Source of the DNA: Nocardia sp. NBC_00565
GTDB taxonomy: Bacteria; Actinomycetota; Actinomycetes; Mycobacteriales; Mycobacteriaceae
DNA: 64,000 nucleotides
Assembly: GCF_036345915.1 (NCBI RefSeq)
Contig: NZ_CP107785.1
Coordinates: forward strand, 9,486,001 to 9,550,000
Direction of reading: 5' to 3'
Below, one piece after another: positions 8,678-17,544 of the stretch. Below the pieces are notes generated by a model. It was not told where the DNA came from. It saw only the letters and a list, made by a program, of their open reading frames with translations, and did no database searches. The stretch's first letter is position 1, and each line of letters starts with the position of its first letter. The position numbers and the translations under genes are program-made.

Positions 8678-9525
8678 TTCGGTGCTCCTCCCGAGATGAG
8701 AGCCAGTGCCCTGTCGACCATCAAAGTCGCAACCTCATCGAAATCGATGTCCGTATCGCTGATGTAGGTCAGCGACGAGGCGCGCGTCAACGCCTGCCGA
8801 AGACGATCGTTCGCGTCGAAGTTCGCTGCGCCCCGAACGAAATACCAATGCTGCGAAGTGGGTCGCATCGGATCACTCCTGATCAGATGCTGTCGGAACA
8901 GACCCGGCAGGTCGTTCTCGCCGTTGATCGACGCCCCAAGACACACAGTGGTCTGCCGTAACCCGTTCTCCACCAAGAAGCGCTCGGTTTCCGAAGGGAA
9001 AGACAATGTCTCTAGCGTGCCGAATCTGCACTCCTCGCCGACAATCCCATGCAAATGAATGTCCACCACTCCCGTTTCGGACTGGGTGGCTGACACCCAA
9101 GTTCCGGGGTCTGAGGCGATGTCGAAGGCGGCGACTGCAGCACCGACCCTATGGCACGCCTGGATGAACATATCGTCCCAGTTGAGATTCAGGACGATCA
9201 CACGCCGATACTGCGCCAACGTTGCCAGCGCCAGATAGCCCGAACTGGGCACCGCATCAGCGAACAACGGGCGCAGACAGTCCTGTCGCTCGTGTTCTGG
9301 GATCGTCTGGATCGCGCGCATCAAGTCCATGCCGTCGAACCGGGCCTGCGTCGCCTCTTCGAACGTGGCGAAAACCTCACCGGTAGTAGGGCATCCAGAC
9401 GACAAAGAGGCCCCGGCGCCAAGTAGCAAACACACCGGTCGGTTCGATCGCCCGATGACACCACCCAACTCGACGGCGAGCTTGCGCCAGCGTTTCGCTG
9501 TATCGAACTCCGTCGAAGTCGACAT
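8674..9525 (-). CDS. SIR2-like domain protein (probable NADase effector)
   Basis: The protein has 283 residues. It contains the SIR2-family nucleotide site: LLLGAGASLSSG (34-44), LNLNWDD (112-118) and a catalytic-type His in DIHLHGIVG (155-163), followed by strands and LGASINGEND. Bacterial SIR2-like domains of this class often break NAD+ during phage infection rather than deacetylate proteins. The gene is first in a minus-strand operon with the STAND NTPase and Nudix hydrolase, with no other effector domain nearby, so it is likely the effector that the STAND protein controls. The ATG at 9525 is used. NADase activity is inferred from the family, not seen. Confidence 0.8.
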   Translation of the reverse strand: MSTSTEFDTAKRWRKLAVELGGVIGRSNRPVCLLLGAGASLSSGCPTTGEVFATFEEATQARFDGMDLMRAIQTIPEHERQDCLRPLFADAVPSSGYLALATLAQYRRVIVLNLNWDDMFIQACHRVGAAVAAFDIASDPGTWVSATQSETGVVDIHLHGIVGEECRFGTLETLSFPSETERFLVENGLRQTTVCLGASINGENDLPGLFRQHLIRSDPMRPTSQHWYFVRGAANFDANDRLRQALTRASSLTYISDTDIDFDEVATLMVDRALALISGGAPK

Positions 9526-9877
9526 TTCCTGCTCCCCCGGATGGTCCTAGCCTGTGCCGGTCAATCTTCCCTGAGGCTGCACTCGGACGCAGGGATTTCC
9601 GTCGCGCCGGTGCCTGATTTTTCCCGCTCACGCCAATTGCTCAGCGCTATGGGCGATCTGGCACCTCTGGCGGCGTTTGTGTCGAGTATGCCGCACTGGT
9701 CTGAATCGCCTGCAATTGATCTTTCACCACCGACGTTGCGCCACAGAATCGGCAGCGGCCTCCCAGACCAGCCATGCGTATTTTCGTCAACGACCGTCCG
9801 CGGTGTGTCCGGACAAGGCCATCAACGTCGGTGAGGACGCACTGTCCTCGGCTGCGTGGGGCAACCGCTAGTGCCGC
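9526..9877. other. Divergent intergenic region
   Basis: This separates the SIR2-STAND-Nudix operon (minus) from the membrane-protein/USP pair (plus), so it should hold both promoters. Short frames on both strands resemble no family. I saw no clear operator. Confidence 0.45.
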
Positions 9878-10078
9878 ATGGTGAATGGCCTGCCCAGCAT
9901 GTCTGTGGTGTGGTCTCAGGGTGCCGCCCAGGTCGATATCGGCAACGGCCACATACGGTTTCGCTCTCCGGCCGCTGGGCTCACCTACGCCGTCGGATCA
10001 GCACTTGCCGGTATGATCGCCACCATTGCAGCTATCGCGGCCGCGGTAGCCCGTGGCGGGGCGGAGGCACGGCGATGA
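9878..10078 (+). CDS. Small single-span membrane protein
   Basis: The 66-residue product has a polar start (MVNGLPSMSVVWSQGAAQVDIG), one hydrophobic segment (LTYAVGSALAGMIATIAAIAAAVA) and a short basic tail (RGGAEARR). That is typical of a one-pass inner membrane protein, with the tail inside. Its TGA overlaps the ATG of the universal stress protein at 10075-10078. That four-base overlap argues that both are real and coupled. The function is unknown. Confidence 0.6.
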   Translation: MVNGLPSMSVVWSQGAAQVDIGNGHIRFRSPAAGLTYAVGSALAGMIATIAAIAAAVARGGAEARR

Positions 10079-10608
10079 GCGACCACGAGTCCCGCTTCCC
10101 CGCGTCACAGAGACCGAATTCGTGGTTGCCGCGACGGGTCGATGGCCCGCCGGGGGCCGTCAGCCCCCGCTGTCATATGGTCGTCGGCTGCCAACGCCAC
10201 CCTGTCAGCCGCGCAGCGCTGAACTATGCGATCGATCTCGCGCCGCGGTTGAACGCGTTCGTGCACGTCGTGCACGTCGTCGACATCGTGGACACCCCTA
10301 TCAATCCCGATTCCGCCGATTGGGAACAGCGCGTGGCCGAGACCCTGGACATCGGACGCCGCGACGCCTGCGCTCAGCTTGCGGCCTTGTCGGGCAACTG
10401 GGCCTACTACACCCTCACCGGCGACCCCGCACACGAGCTTGCCCGAATCGCCGACAACCATGATGCGACGATGATCGTGCTGGGTGCTGCCCGAAGCGGT
10501 GCGGCGGCCGTACTGGGCCGACTGCTCGGTCGATCGGTCGCGGCCAGGCTGATCCGCCGCGCCCACCGCCCCGTCCTAGTCGTCCCCGCACCCCTCGAAA
10601 ACCCATGA
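10075..10608 (+). CDS. Universal stress protein (UspA) family
   Basis: From the ATG overlapping the previous stop the product is 177 residues, one Usp domain preceded by about 35 less conserved residues. Seen features are a first strand HMVVGCQRHPVSRAALNYAI, a hydrophobic strand with His (FVHVVHVVDIVD), and the C-terminal ATP-site signature MIVLGAARSGAAAVLGRLLGRSVAARLIRRAHRPVLVVP, which follows the G-2x-G-9x-G-(S/T) pattern closely enough to suggest nucleotide binding. Usp proteins modulate stress and dormancy responses in actinomycetes. Translation is coupled to the small membrane protein upstream, which may tether or partner it. A longer frame upstream is open but the overlap start is the better choice. 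Confidence 0.85.
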   Translation: MSDHESRFPASQRPNSWLPRRVDGPPGAVSPRCHMVVGCQRHPVSRAALNYAIDLAPRLNAFVHVVHVVDIVDTPINPDSADWEQRVAETLDIGRRDACAQLAALSGNWAYYTLTGDPAHELARIADNHDATMIVLGAARSGAAAVLGRLLGRSVAARLIRRAHRPVLVVPAPLENP

Positions 10609-10805
10609 GAAACCGATGGCGCGACCGGCCGACCCGACCGGCAGCACCACCGACCAGAAGTATTGTCCCCCCAGCACGACGGCGTCGACGTCAAGCAGTT
10701 TCACCGACAAGGCAGGCGGCAAAACTCCGTCCAGTTGGCCACCAGAGTTAGCGAACGGATCTGGTGACAGGGTCTTTCGCGTGAGGAGTTCTGAATTCGG
10801 GTGGT

Positions 10806-11354
10806 GTGGGTGTGTTTTCGGCTAGCGTGAACATCACACCTGCCCGGGTGAGAATGGTCCGGTTCGAAGTGGGAGGTTCGCGGGTGGATCCGGCGATCAT
10901 GGCGGCAGCGACAGCCGCCGCGTCCGCAGTATCAGCGGGTGTGGTTACGGGATTGACCGAGACCGCGAAACTAGCGGTCGCCGACGCCTACCAGAAAGTC
11001 AAAGGGGTTCTCGTCGGTAAGTATCCATCGGTGGATGTCGCGGTGGTCGAAGCCCGTCCGCATGCCACGTCGCGGCAGTTGGTGCTGGCCGAGGAACTCA
11101 CTGAGGCTGGCGCGGCTGAAGATGCCGAACTCGCCACGCTAGTGCAGCAGTTGTGGCAGGTCATCGCAGAACATTCTCCGAAGGCCGCCGACCTCGTCGG
11201 TGTGAAACTCACGCGGGTAGGGGCCGGGGAACTCGAGATCCACGGCATCAAGGCGGCCGGTGCTAGCGGGGTGGTCGCCGAAGATGTGCAGGTCGACGGG
11301 AAATTTTCGGTCACCGATGTCCAAGTCGCCTCGGAGCTGCCGCACCCTCGGTAG
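10806..11354 (+). CDS. Hypothetical, N-terminal partner of NB-ARC/TPR protein
   Basis: No family is recognised. The frame starts at 10806, but a GTG near 10885 (VDPAIMAAATAAASAVSAG) gives a more typical start, with an alanine-rich helix followed by TGLTETAKLAVADAYQKVKGVLVGKYP. The C-terminal half has short beta-type repeats (GELEIHGIKAAG, GVVAEDVQVDGKFSVTDV). The same wording (GVAVDGNFATHIDNS) continues in another frame right after the stop and leads into the NB-ARC gene. The two reading frames therefore look like parts of one protein split by a frameshift, or a pair that diverged from a fused ancestor. Small N-terminal domains of this size often bring effectors or adaptors to STAND proteins. 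Confidence 0.55.
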   Translation: MGVFSASVNITPARVRMVRFEVGGSRVDPAIMAAATAAASAVSAGVVTGLTETAKLAVADAYQKVKGVLVGKYPSVDVAVVEARPHATSRQLVLAEELTEAGAAEDAELATLVQQLWQVIAEHSPKAADLVGVKLTRVGAGELEIHGIKAAGASGVVAEDVQVDGKFSVTDVQVASELPHPR

Positions 11355-11494
11355 GCGCGGCGGTACCCGGGCCCGCACCCACCGCGCCACCGGTTTTCAC
11401 GGCCGCCGGTGTCGCGGTCGACGGGAACTTCGCCACCCACATCGACAACTCCACCCACGTCATCCACCACAACTACAGTCCTTCTGGCCTGCCG

Positions 11495-14400
11495 GTGGTG
11501 GCGGGGGTGGGGCGTGTGGTGGTGGGCCGGATCCCGAGGCGGGCCCCGCATTTCATCGTCCGGGCCCAAGTGCGGGAGCTGCGGGAGACATTGGTGGATT
11601 CGCCGGTGGCGGTGGTGGTGACTGGGATGCGGGGTACGGGTAAGACCCAGGTCGCGGCCGCGTATGCCCGGGAGGCCATCGCTGCGGGGGTGGGTTTGGT
11701 GGGGTGGGTCAACGCCGAAACCTCCGATACCCTGCTTGCGGGTTTGGGTGAGGTCGCCGCGCGGGTGGGGGTTGCTGACCCCGGGGGCGACTCCGCGGTG
11801 TCGGCGCAGCGATTGCGTGATCACCTGTCCGAGCGACGCGAATCTGCGTTGCTGGTGTTCGACAATGCCACCGACCCTGACTTCGTCGACACCCTATTGC
11901 CGACCGGTGACATGATTCGGGTGGTGGTGACCAGCACCGACCGCGCCTTCACGCAGCTCGGTGAGATCGTCGACGCCGGTGAGGGATTCGCCCGACCAGA
12001 GTCGCTGCGCTACCTCGCCGAAGCGACCGGTTTGGACGATCCGGCAGGTGCTGTTCTGGTCGCCGATGATGTGGGTGATCTGCCGTTGGCGTTGTCGGCC
12101 GCCGCGGCCACCATCACCGGGCGCCGTTTGGAATACACCCGTTATCGGCAACTGCTGGCCGCCCAGCCGCTGCCCTCGGTGTTGCCGCGCCGCAAGGGAA
12201 GCGACCATCCGTTGTCGGTGGATCAGGCGTTGTTGTTGTCGATCCAAACCACCGAAACCGCCACAGACGACCCGGAACTTGATACGGCGGTGCGCTGGTT
12301 GTTGGGGGTGATGGGGATGTTGGCCGCCGATGGTGTCGACTACACGATGCTGCCCGACCATGATGGCCGGTTGGATGCCGCGTTGCAGCGGTGTGTTGAG
12401 GGGTCGTTGTTGTCGTGGTCGGCCACCGGGCAGGTGGTGGTCATGCACCGCCTGCTCGCCCGGGTTCTGCGGGAACGCGCCCACGCTGATGGCACCACCG
12501 GTGAGGTCGCCGCTGACGCGGTCACCATGATTACACCGTTGCTGTTCGAAGAGTCTCAGGCGTTTCAGCGTCGGGAGGAGGGCTCACGCCTGGTCGACCA
12601 CATCGAAGCCTTGTGGGAGGTGATCAGCCAGGCACTCGACCTCGATACCGAAGCCCGCTCCCCGGTACTGGCCGCGCGGCGGTGGGCTACCCGGCAACTG
12701 ATCAAAGCAGCCGACACCACTCGATCCATCAGCCTGGCCTACCACAGCCTCACTGATACTGAGCGGTTGCTGGGTGTCGATCACCCCGACACCCTGTCCG
12801 CCCGCAACAACCTCGCCTACGCCTATGAGTCGGCGGGACGGTTGGTAGAGGCGATCAGCCTGTACGAGCAGACCCTCGCCGATCGCGAGCGGCTATTGGG
12901 TCTCGATCACCCCGACACCTCGACCTCCCGCCACAATCTCGCCGGTGCCTATGAGTCGGCGGGACGACTAGTCGAGGCGATCGGCCTGTTCGAGCGGACC
13001 CTCGCTGATCGCGGGCGGCTGTTGGGTGTCGATCACCCCGACACCTTGACCTCCCGCAACAACCTTGCCGGTGCCTATGAGTCGGCCGGGCGGTTGGTCG
13101 AGGCGATCGGCCTGTTCGAGCGGAATCTCGCTGATCGCGGGCGGCTGTTGGGTGTCGATCACCCCCACACTCTGTCCGCTCGCAACAACCTTGCTGGTGC
13201 CTATGAGTCGGCGGGGCGGTTGGTCGAGGCGATCGGCCTGTTCGAGCGGAATCTCGCTGATCGCGAGCGCTTGCTGGGTGTCGATCACCCCCACACCCTG
13301 TCCGCCCGTAACAACCTCGCCTACGTCTACGGGTCGGCGGGACGGTTGGCCGAGGCGATCGGCCTGTTCGAGCGGAATCTCGCTGATCGCGAGCGTTTGC
13401 TGGGTGTCGATCACCCCGACACCTTGACCTCCCGCGGCAACCTCGCTATCACCTACCAGTCGGCGGGGCGGCTAGTCGAGGCGATCACATTGCACGAGCG
13501 GAATCTCGCCGATCGCGAGCGGTTACTGGGTATCGGTCACCCCGACACCCTGTCCGCCCGCGGCAACCTCGCCTACGTCTACGGGTTGGCTGGACGGTTG
13601 GCCGAGGCGATCGAGCTGTGCGAGCAGACCATGGCCGATACCGAGCGGCTGTTGGGTGTCGATCACCCCGACACCCTGTCCGCTCGCAACAACCTTGCCG
13701 GTGCCTATGAGTCGGCGGGGCGGTTGGTCGAGGCGATCGGCCTGTTCGAGTGGAATCTCGCTGATCGCGAGCGGTTGCTGGGTATTGATCACCCCCACAC
13801 CTTCACCTCTCGCGGCAACCTCGCCAGCGCCTACCGGTTGGCGGGGCGGCTAGTTGAGGCGATCACATTCCACGAGCGGAACCTCGCCGATACCCAGCGG
13901 CTGTTTGGTGTCGATCACCCAGACACCCTGTCCGCCTGCGGCAACCTCGCTATCACCTACGAGTCGGCGGGGCGGTTGGTCGAGGCGATCGAGCTGTTCG
14001 AGCGGAACCTCGCTGATCGCGAGCGGCTGTTGGGTATTGATCACCCCGACACCCTGTCCGCTCGCGGCAACCTCGCTGGCGCCTATGAGTCGGCGGGGCG
14101 GTTGGTCGAGGCGATCGGTCTGTACGAGCGGAACCTCGCTGATCGCGAGCGGCTGTTGGGTATTGATCACCCCGACACCTTGACCTCCCGCCACAACCTC
14201 GCCTACGTCTACGGGGTGGCGGGGCGGCTGGGCGAGGCGATCACACTGCACGAGCAGAACCTCGCCGATACCGAGCGGCTGTTGGGTATTGATCACCCCG
14301 ACACCTTGACCTCCCGCCACAACCTCGCCTACGTCTACGAGTTGGCTGGACGGTTGGTCGAGGCGATCGAGTGGTACGAGCGGACCCTCACTGACTACGA

Positions 14401-14503
14401 GCGGGTGCTGGGGTCGGACCATCCAGCCGCCGCGGTTGTCCGCGGCAATTTGACTGCGGCACGGCAACCGAAGGAAGGCATGCTGTCGAACGACAGCGAG
14501 TAG
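11495..14503 (+). CDS. NB-ARC/TPR STAND protein
   Basis: From the first available start (GTG at 11495) the product is 1002 residues. An NB-ARC-type NTPase comes first: VVVTGMRGTGKTQVA (P-loop), LLVFDNATD (Walker B) and RVVVTSTDRAF (sensor), then a winged-helix-like region. Thirteen 42-residue tetratricopeptide repeats of the Kinesin-light-chain type (LGVDHPDTLSARNNLA followed by YESAGRLVEAI) fill the C-terminal half. Coding character extends upstream of the GTG back to about 11356 without a usable start codon, which points to a frame break. Such proteins act as regulators or as defence sensors in actinomycetes. Which applies is not visible. No clear effector domain lies on this polypeptide. 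Confidence 0.8.
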   Translation: MVAGVGRVVVGRIPRRAPHFIVRAQVRELRETLVDSPVAVVVTGMRGTGKTQVAAAYAREAIAAGVGLVGWVNAETSDTLLAGLGEVAARVGVADPGGDSAVSAQRLRDHLSERRESALLVFDNATDPDFVDTLLPTGDMIRVVVTSTDRAFTQLGEIVDAGEGFARPESLRYLAEATGLDDPAGAVLVADDVGDLPLALSAAAATITGRRLEYTRYRQLLAAQPLPSVLPRRKGSDHPLSVDQALLLSIQTTETATDDPELDTAVRWLLGVMGMLAADGVDYTMLPDHDGRLDAALQRCVEGSLLSWSATGQVVVMHRLLARVLRERAHADGTTGEVAADAVTMITPLLFEESQAFQRREEGSRLVDHIEALWEVISQALDLDTEARSPVLAARRWATRQLIKAADTTRSISLAYHSLTDTERLLGVDHPDTLSARNNLAYAYESAGRLVEAISLYEQTLADRERLLGLDHPDTSTSRHNLAGAYESAGRLVEAIGLFERTLADRGRLLGVDHPDTLTSRNNLAGAYESAGRLVEAIGLFERNLADRGRLLGVDHPHTLSARNNLAGAYESAGRLVEAIGLFERNLADRERLLGVDHPHTLSARNNLAYVYGSAGRLAEAIGLFERNLADRERLLGVDHPDTLTSRGNLAITYQSAGRLVEAITLHERNLADRERLLGIGHPDTLSARGNLAYVYGLAGRLAEAIELCEQTMADTERLLGVDHPDTLSARNNLAGAYESAGRLVEAIGLFEWNLADRERLLGIDHPHTFTSRGNLASAYRLAGRLVEAITFHERNLADTQRLFGVDHPDTLSACGNLAITYESAGRLVEAIELFERNLADRERLLGIDHPDTLSARGNLAGAYESAGRLVEAIGLYERNLADRERLLGIDHPDTLTSRHNLAYVYGVAGRLGEAITLHEQNLADTERLLGIDHPDTLTSRHNLAYVYELAGRLVEAIEWYERTLTDYERVLGSDHPAAAVVRGNLTAARQPKEGMLSNDSE
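12771..14415 (+). repeat. Thirteen tandem 126-bp TPR-coding repeats
   Basis: The DNA encoding the TPR array is a direct repeat with a 126-base period (42 codons), thirteen full copies and a worn fourteenth. Copies differ mainly at a few codons (for example NNLAGAYE, NNLAYVYG, GNLAITYQ), so they are close to identical in DNA as well as protein. That implies recent expansion or homogenisation by recombination. It is coding and is not a CRISPR array. Confidence 0.9.
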
Positions 14504-14829
14504 TAAGTCGTCGGCGATGGTTCAGGTCCAGGACGTGACCAAGGAACCGGATCTGCGATCTGGTTCCGGTCGCGGGGATGGTGTGGTCTTCGCTCATCTC
14601 TTCGCTGCCCGCCACCGAGCCCGCCGCGCGAACCACCGCATGGGCCGCGGGTGGTGTCTTGTGGTGATCGCCGCTGGGAGGGCGTCGGCGACCTCGGGGA
14701 CCAGATCGGCGTAGCGCCAATCGATGGCGGGGTTGTCGGCGTCGCGGATCAGCACCCGGGCACGGTGGCCGTCGGTGCTGGCGATACTCCTCCCGTCGGG
14801 GCGCTGATACAAATTCGCCCGCCGCTGCT
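14504..14829. other. Intergenic between convergent genes, uncertain small frame
   Basis: A minus-strand frame (about 14594-14833, 79 codons) reads partly like protein (VLIRDADNPAIDWRYADLVPE) but overlaps the end of the lipase gene and resembles no family. It could be a fragment. No clear terminator hairpin was found. Confidence 0.3.
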
Positions 14830-16569
14830 TCAAGCCGGTGCTACGACATTCAGCCTTGCGCTTTCCTCGACTCGACCAACGCTGCGGTCCGTGATCGTTA
14901 TGTCGAGCGCTGCCGAATCACCGAAGATCTGCAGCTTCCGTGCAGCCTCCGGTAGTGCGAAGCTACATTTCCATTTCCCGTCATTGGTGTAGGTAGGCTG
15001 GACTGGGTGGTGGTCGTTTTCGTTACTCAGGCCAGCTGTAATGGGGTTGAAACTGTCGATCTCGCCGGCAATGTTGCTCTTCCATGCCATCCACGCCTGC
15101 AATCCAGTTCCGGAATTCTGTGGGCCGACGTCAACGATCAATGAGTCCATCCAGTCGAAGAATTGCTCGATGTGGTCCATGAAGTCGAAACCGTGTGCGC
15201 GCTCTTTCAGCTTTTTTACGCGCAGAGTGATGGTGTATCTGGCTCTCCCGTCGTGCTGCGCTGCGGATTTCTCGTCTTGGGGGGAATGTAGGTCGGCGGG
15301 ATCGAACAGAAAGGTCGTGAGTAGCGGCACTGGGCGGTCGGGGGTGTCGAGGTTGTTGGCTCCGTTTCGGTTCAACTCTTCATTTAGTTGGATGGGGCAG
15401 TACTGGTCTGCTCGTTGCTCGCTGATGACCACCGGAAGGCCTCGGACGGATAGCCGCACGTCGGCTTGCCAGGTGGGCCATTGCTCCGTCGTAGGTAGTT
15501 CATCCATGTTGACTGGATATGTCGGTAACCCCGTGAAGTCGATTCGAACCTTCCACTTTGCGAAGAGGAAGCGTCGCAAATTCTGGTAGCCCTCCTCGGA
15601 GTTCACCTCGCCGTATCGGCCGGAGTGTGACTTATACACAAACGCACGGTGCGCCCCTCGAACATAGGCATTTTCAATGCGTACGAGCCCGTCGCTTTTG
15701 GGTCCGACAACCACTTTGGAAGGACCATAGTCTTTTGGGTCTGTACCGACGAGACAGAAAACATCATCCAAATTGAGGACGCCGTTTGGAATTGCCCGTG
15801 GATCCCATCCTGGTGGCGACGTATCACCGAATTTAGCTTGAGGAGTTAGATACCCGTACATCTTCTCCGGAGCGAAAATGTCCGAACCTGCTGGACCGAC
15901 CACTTCCTCGAACCAGTTCAATACGTTGCCCTGAAAGACGATGCCGCCGTGTGGCGTCCCGTAGGTGAAGAATTTGTCGACTAGCTCATTCGCTGGCCGT
16001 CGCAACTTAACGTGGTCAGGACCGCTTCTCGCATCGGGTGTCCGGCAGACCTTTTGCATCATGCAACGAGCGACCAATCCGCCCATGGAATGCGCAACCA
16101 AAATCACCTTCTTAGACTCTGCCACTCCTCCGGGCGGTTTAGTCTTGCGTAAGACGAGCTCAATCAAATCATAGAGTCCTTCGGCAGCCTCTTCGATATC
16201 GAAGCCACCGGCGCGGAAATGCCGCTGAACTCGCTGCCAGGCATTTTGGTGCCGTGGGGCGGCGAAGGTTGTCGCAGCCTGGTCGTAAAACCGGTACACC
16301 CAGATCGATGCAGCGTCGAGGTCGTCGTCCTTGGCGTTATCGAGGTAAGCGTGTTGATCACCTTGGACGATTAATTTGTAGTCCTCGTCGATCATCAGCC
16401 GAAGCATCGGGCCCTCGAACTGATAGAAGATCGGGTCTCCATCGCCCCCTCCGACTCGAATATGGGTAGCGCCTTCGTTGAATCCGTAGAAGGGGTCATC
16501 AACTTGGGTGTCAATGCCACTCGTGGCACCGGCGTACCCGCGGATATAGATGATGGGAAGACGGTTCAT
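14830..16569 (-). CDS. PGAP1/lipase-like alpha/beta hydrolase
   Basis: The protein has 579 residues. It opens with a strand (PIIYIRGYAG) forming the oxyanion turn and then has the nucleophile elbow ILVAHSMGGLVAR (156-168, Ser161), as in PGAP1-type and class-3-like lipases. A YGTPHGG motif follows, as usual in this group. The last 200 residues hold beta-rich segments (for example YTITLRVKKLKERAHGFDF) and may be a separate binding domain. There is no signal peptide, so it likely acts in the cytoplasm. Enzymes of this fold cleave acyl esters; the substrate is unknown. Its ATG overlaps the stop of a tiny LysM-type ORF, so their translation is coupled. Such stand-alone lipases also occur as phospholipase effectors in accessory islands. 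Confidence 0.7.
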   Translation of the reverse strand: MNRLPIIYIRGYAGATSGIDTQVDDPFYGFNEGATHIRVGGGDGDPIFYQFEGPMLRLMIDEDYKLIVQGDQHAYLDNAKDDDLDAASIWVYRFYDQAATTFAAPRHQNAWQRVQRHFRAGGFDIEEAAEGLYDLIELVLRKTKPPGGVAESKKVILVAHSMGGLVARCMMQKVCRTPDARSGPDHVKLRRPANELVDKFFTYGTPHGGIVFQGNVLNWFEEVVGPAGSDIFAPEKMYGYLTPQAKFGDTSPPGWDPRAIPNGVLNLDDVFCLVGTDPKDYGPSKVVVGPKSDGLVRIENAYVRGAHRAFVYKSHSGRYGEVNSEEGYQNLRRFLFAKWKVRIDFTGLPTYPVNMDELPTTEQWPTWQADVRLSVRGLPVVISEQRADQYCPIQLNEELNRNGANNLDTPDRPVPLLTTFLFDPADLHSPQDEKSAAQHDGRARYTITLRVKKLKERAHGFDFMDHIEQFFDWMDSLIVDVGPQNSGTGLQAWMAWKSNIAGEIDSFNPITAGLSNENDHHPVQPTYTNDGKWKCSFALPEAARKLQIFGDSAALDITITDRSVGRVEESARLNVVAPA

Positions 16570-16658
16570 TTGCTCTCACCTACCTGGATGGACGCGTAAA
16601 GACGTTGAGCGATCCCGCTCAGGGTGTCGCCTGGATCAACGGTGTGTGTTCTGGGCAT
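16566..16658 (-). CDS. LysM-like micro-ORF coupled to lipase
   Basis: This 30-codon frame reads PRTHTVDPGDTLSGIAQRLY followed by ASIQVGESK. That is the first half of a LysM domain, with the GDTLSGIA core intact. A Shine-Dalgarno-like GGGAG lies a few bases before the ATG at 16658, and an in-frame stop is just upstream, so the start is fixed. The TGA overlaps the lipase ATG at 16566-16569. A complete LysM fold needs about 45 residues, so this may be a truncated or split LysM, a coupling leader, or a true mini-protein that binds a polysaccharide. Confidence 0.55.
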   Translation of the reverse strand: MPRTHTVDPGDTLSGIAQRLYASIQVGESK

Positions 16659-17544
16659 TTCGACTCCCTATAAGAATCGGCAGTGGGTACGCACGCGAAC
16701 GTATGCGCCTACGTCGACGCACACACGAGTACCGAACTACCTCAATTCGCCATGTGGTTGCCAACGTTGGTTGAATCGTGGATCAGACACAGAGTCCGTG
16801 ATTGACCTGGCTCGAAATGTGAACGGGGCCTTGATGATCGATCACGCTGCCGGTGTTCTGATCTCGGACCGATGGGGTCTCGTTCCCTGCACTTGGCTGG
16901 GCTGAAGATCGACGGCGTGCAGTCGGTCGGACTGTGCGGGCAGATCGACGTCGGTACCTGCGACGAGCCAGCGGCCTGACTGGCTGCGCGATGGTGTCGC
17001 GCCGAGTCCACAGTCTATGAACGACGAGTGTCCGACACCGCAACCACCAGCCGCGAGGTTCTGATCGCAGCAGGTCAGTTCAGGAGGGTTTTGAGAAGAG
17101 GCGGAGTGGATCCAGTTGGAGTACGGATGTAGCTGGTCGAGGGCTTGCTGGTGATCGAAGTGGAAGTTGTGTGTCTGGCGTAGTTCGGTGACAGCATGTT
17201 CGGTGAGGTTGGTCCAGAGGTCTAGAAATGCGGGCGGGATTCCTGGACCGGGGTCTTTCGCTCGTCGGGTATCGACATAGTCCTGACCTCGCCAGCAGGA
17301 TGGTTGCGACAACTCGATGCGGCACATGAGCGTGTGTTAGGTACGCGTGCGTTGGGGTCGGTGGGCGTCACTGCATCCGGGATGTGACGGCAGACACCCG
17401 ACAGATGCGGCAACAGCAACCCGAACAGCGACTCCAACACGCCACGCACGACCACGAGCAGGGTCTATATCCGAATCTGCTGTGTCCCAAGGGGTTCGAC
17501 ACACCCAAGATCATCGAAAGTGCGCCAGAGCCGCCGTGGTGTGG
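16659..17544. other. Low-coding region, likely decayed
   Basis: No intact gene can be supported. A minus-strand frame (about 16842-17327) contains protein-like stretches (FLDLWTNLTEHAVTELRQ; RWLVAGTDVDLPAQSDRL) without a family match or good start. It may be remains of a gene. Confidence 0.35.

Noticed and set aside
12771..14415. CRISPR-like repetitive pattern
   Set aside because: The units are 126 bases, adjoining, coding and without spacers.
13850..14467. Repetitive minus-strand frames opposite the TPR array
   Set aside because: They are antisense to the 126-base coding repeats and copy their period; the plus strand encodes a recognised TPR.
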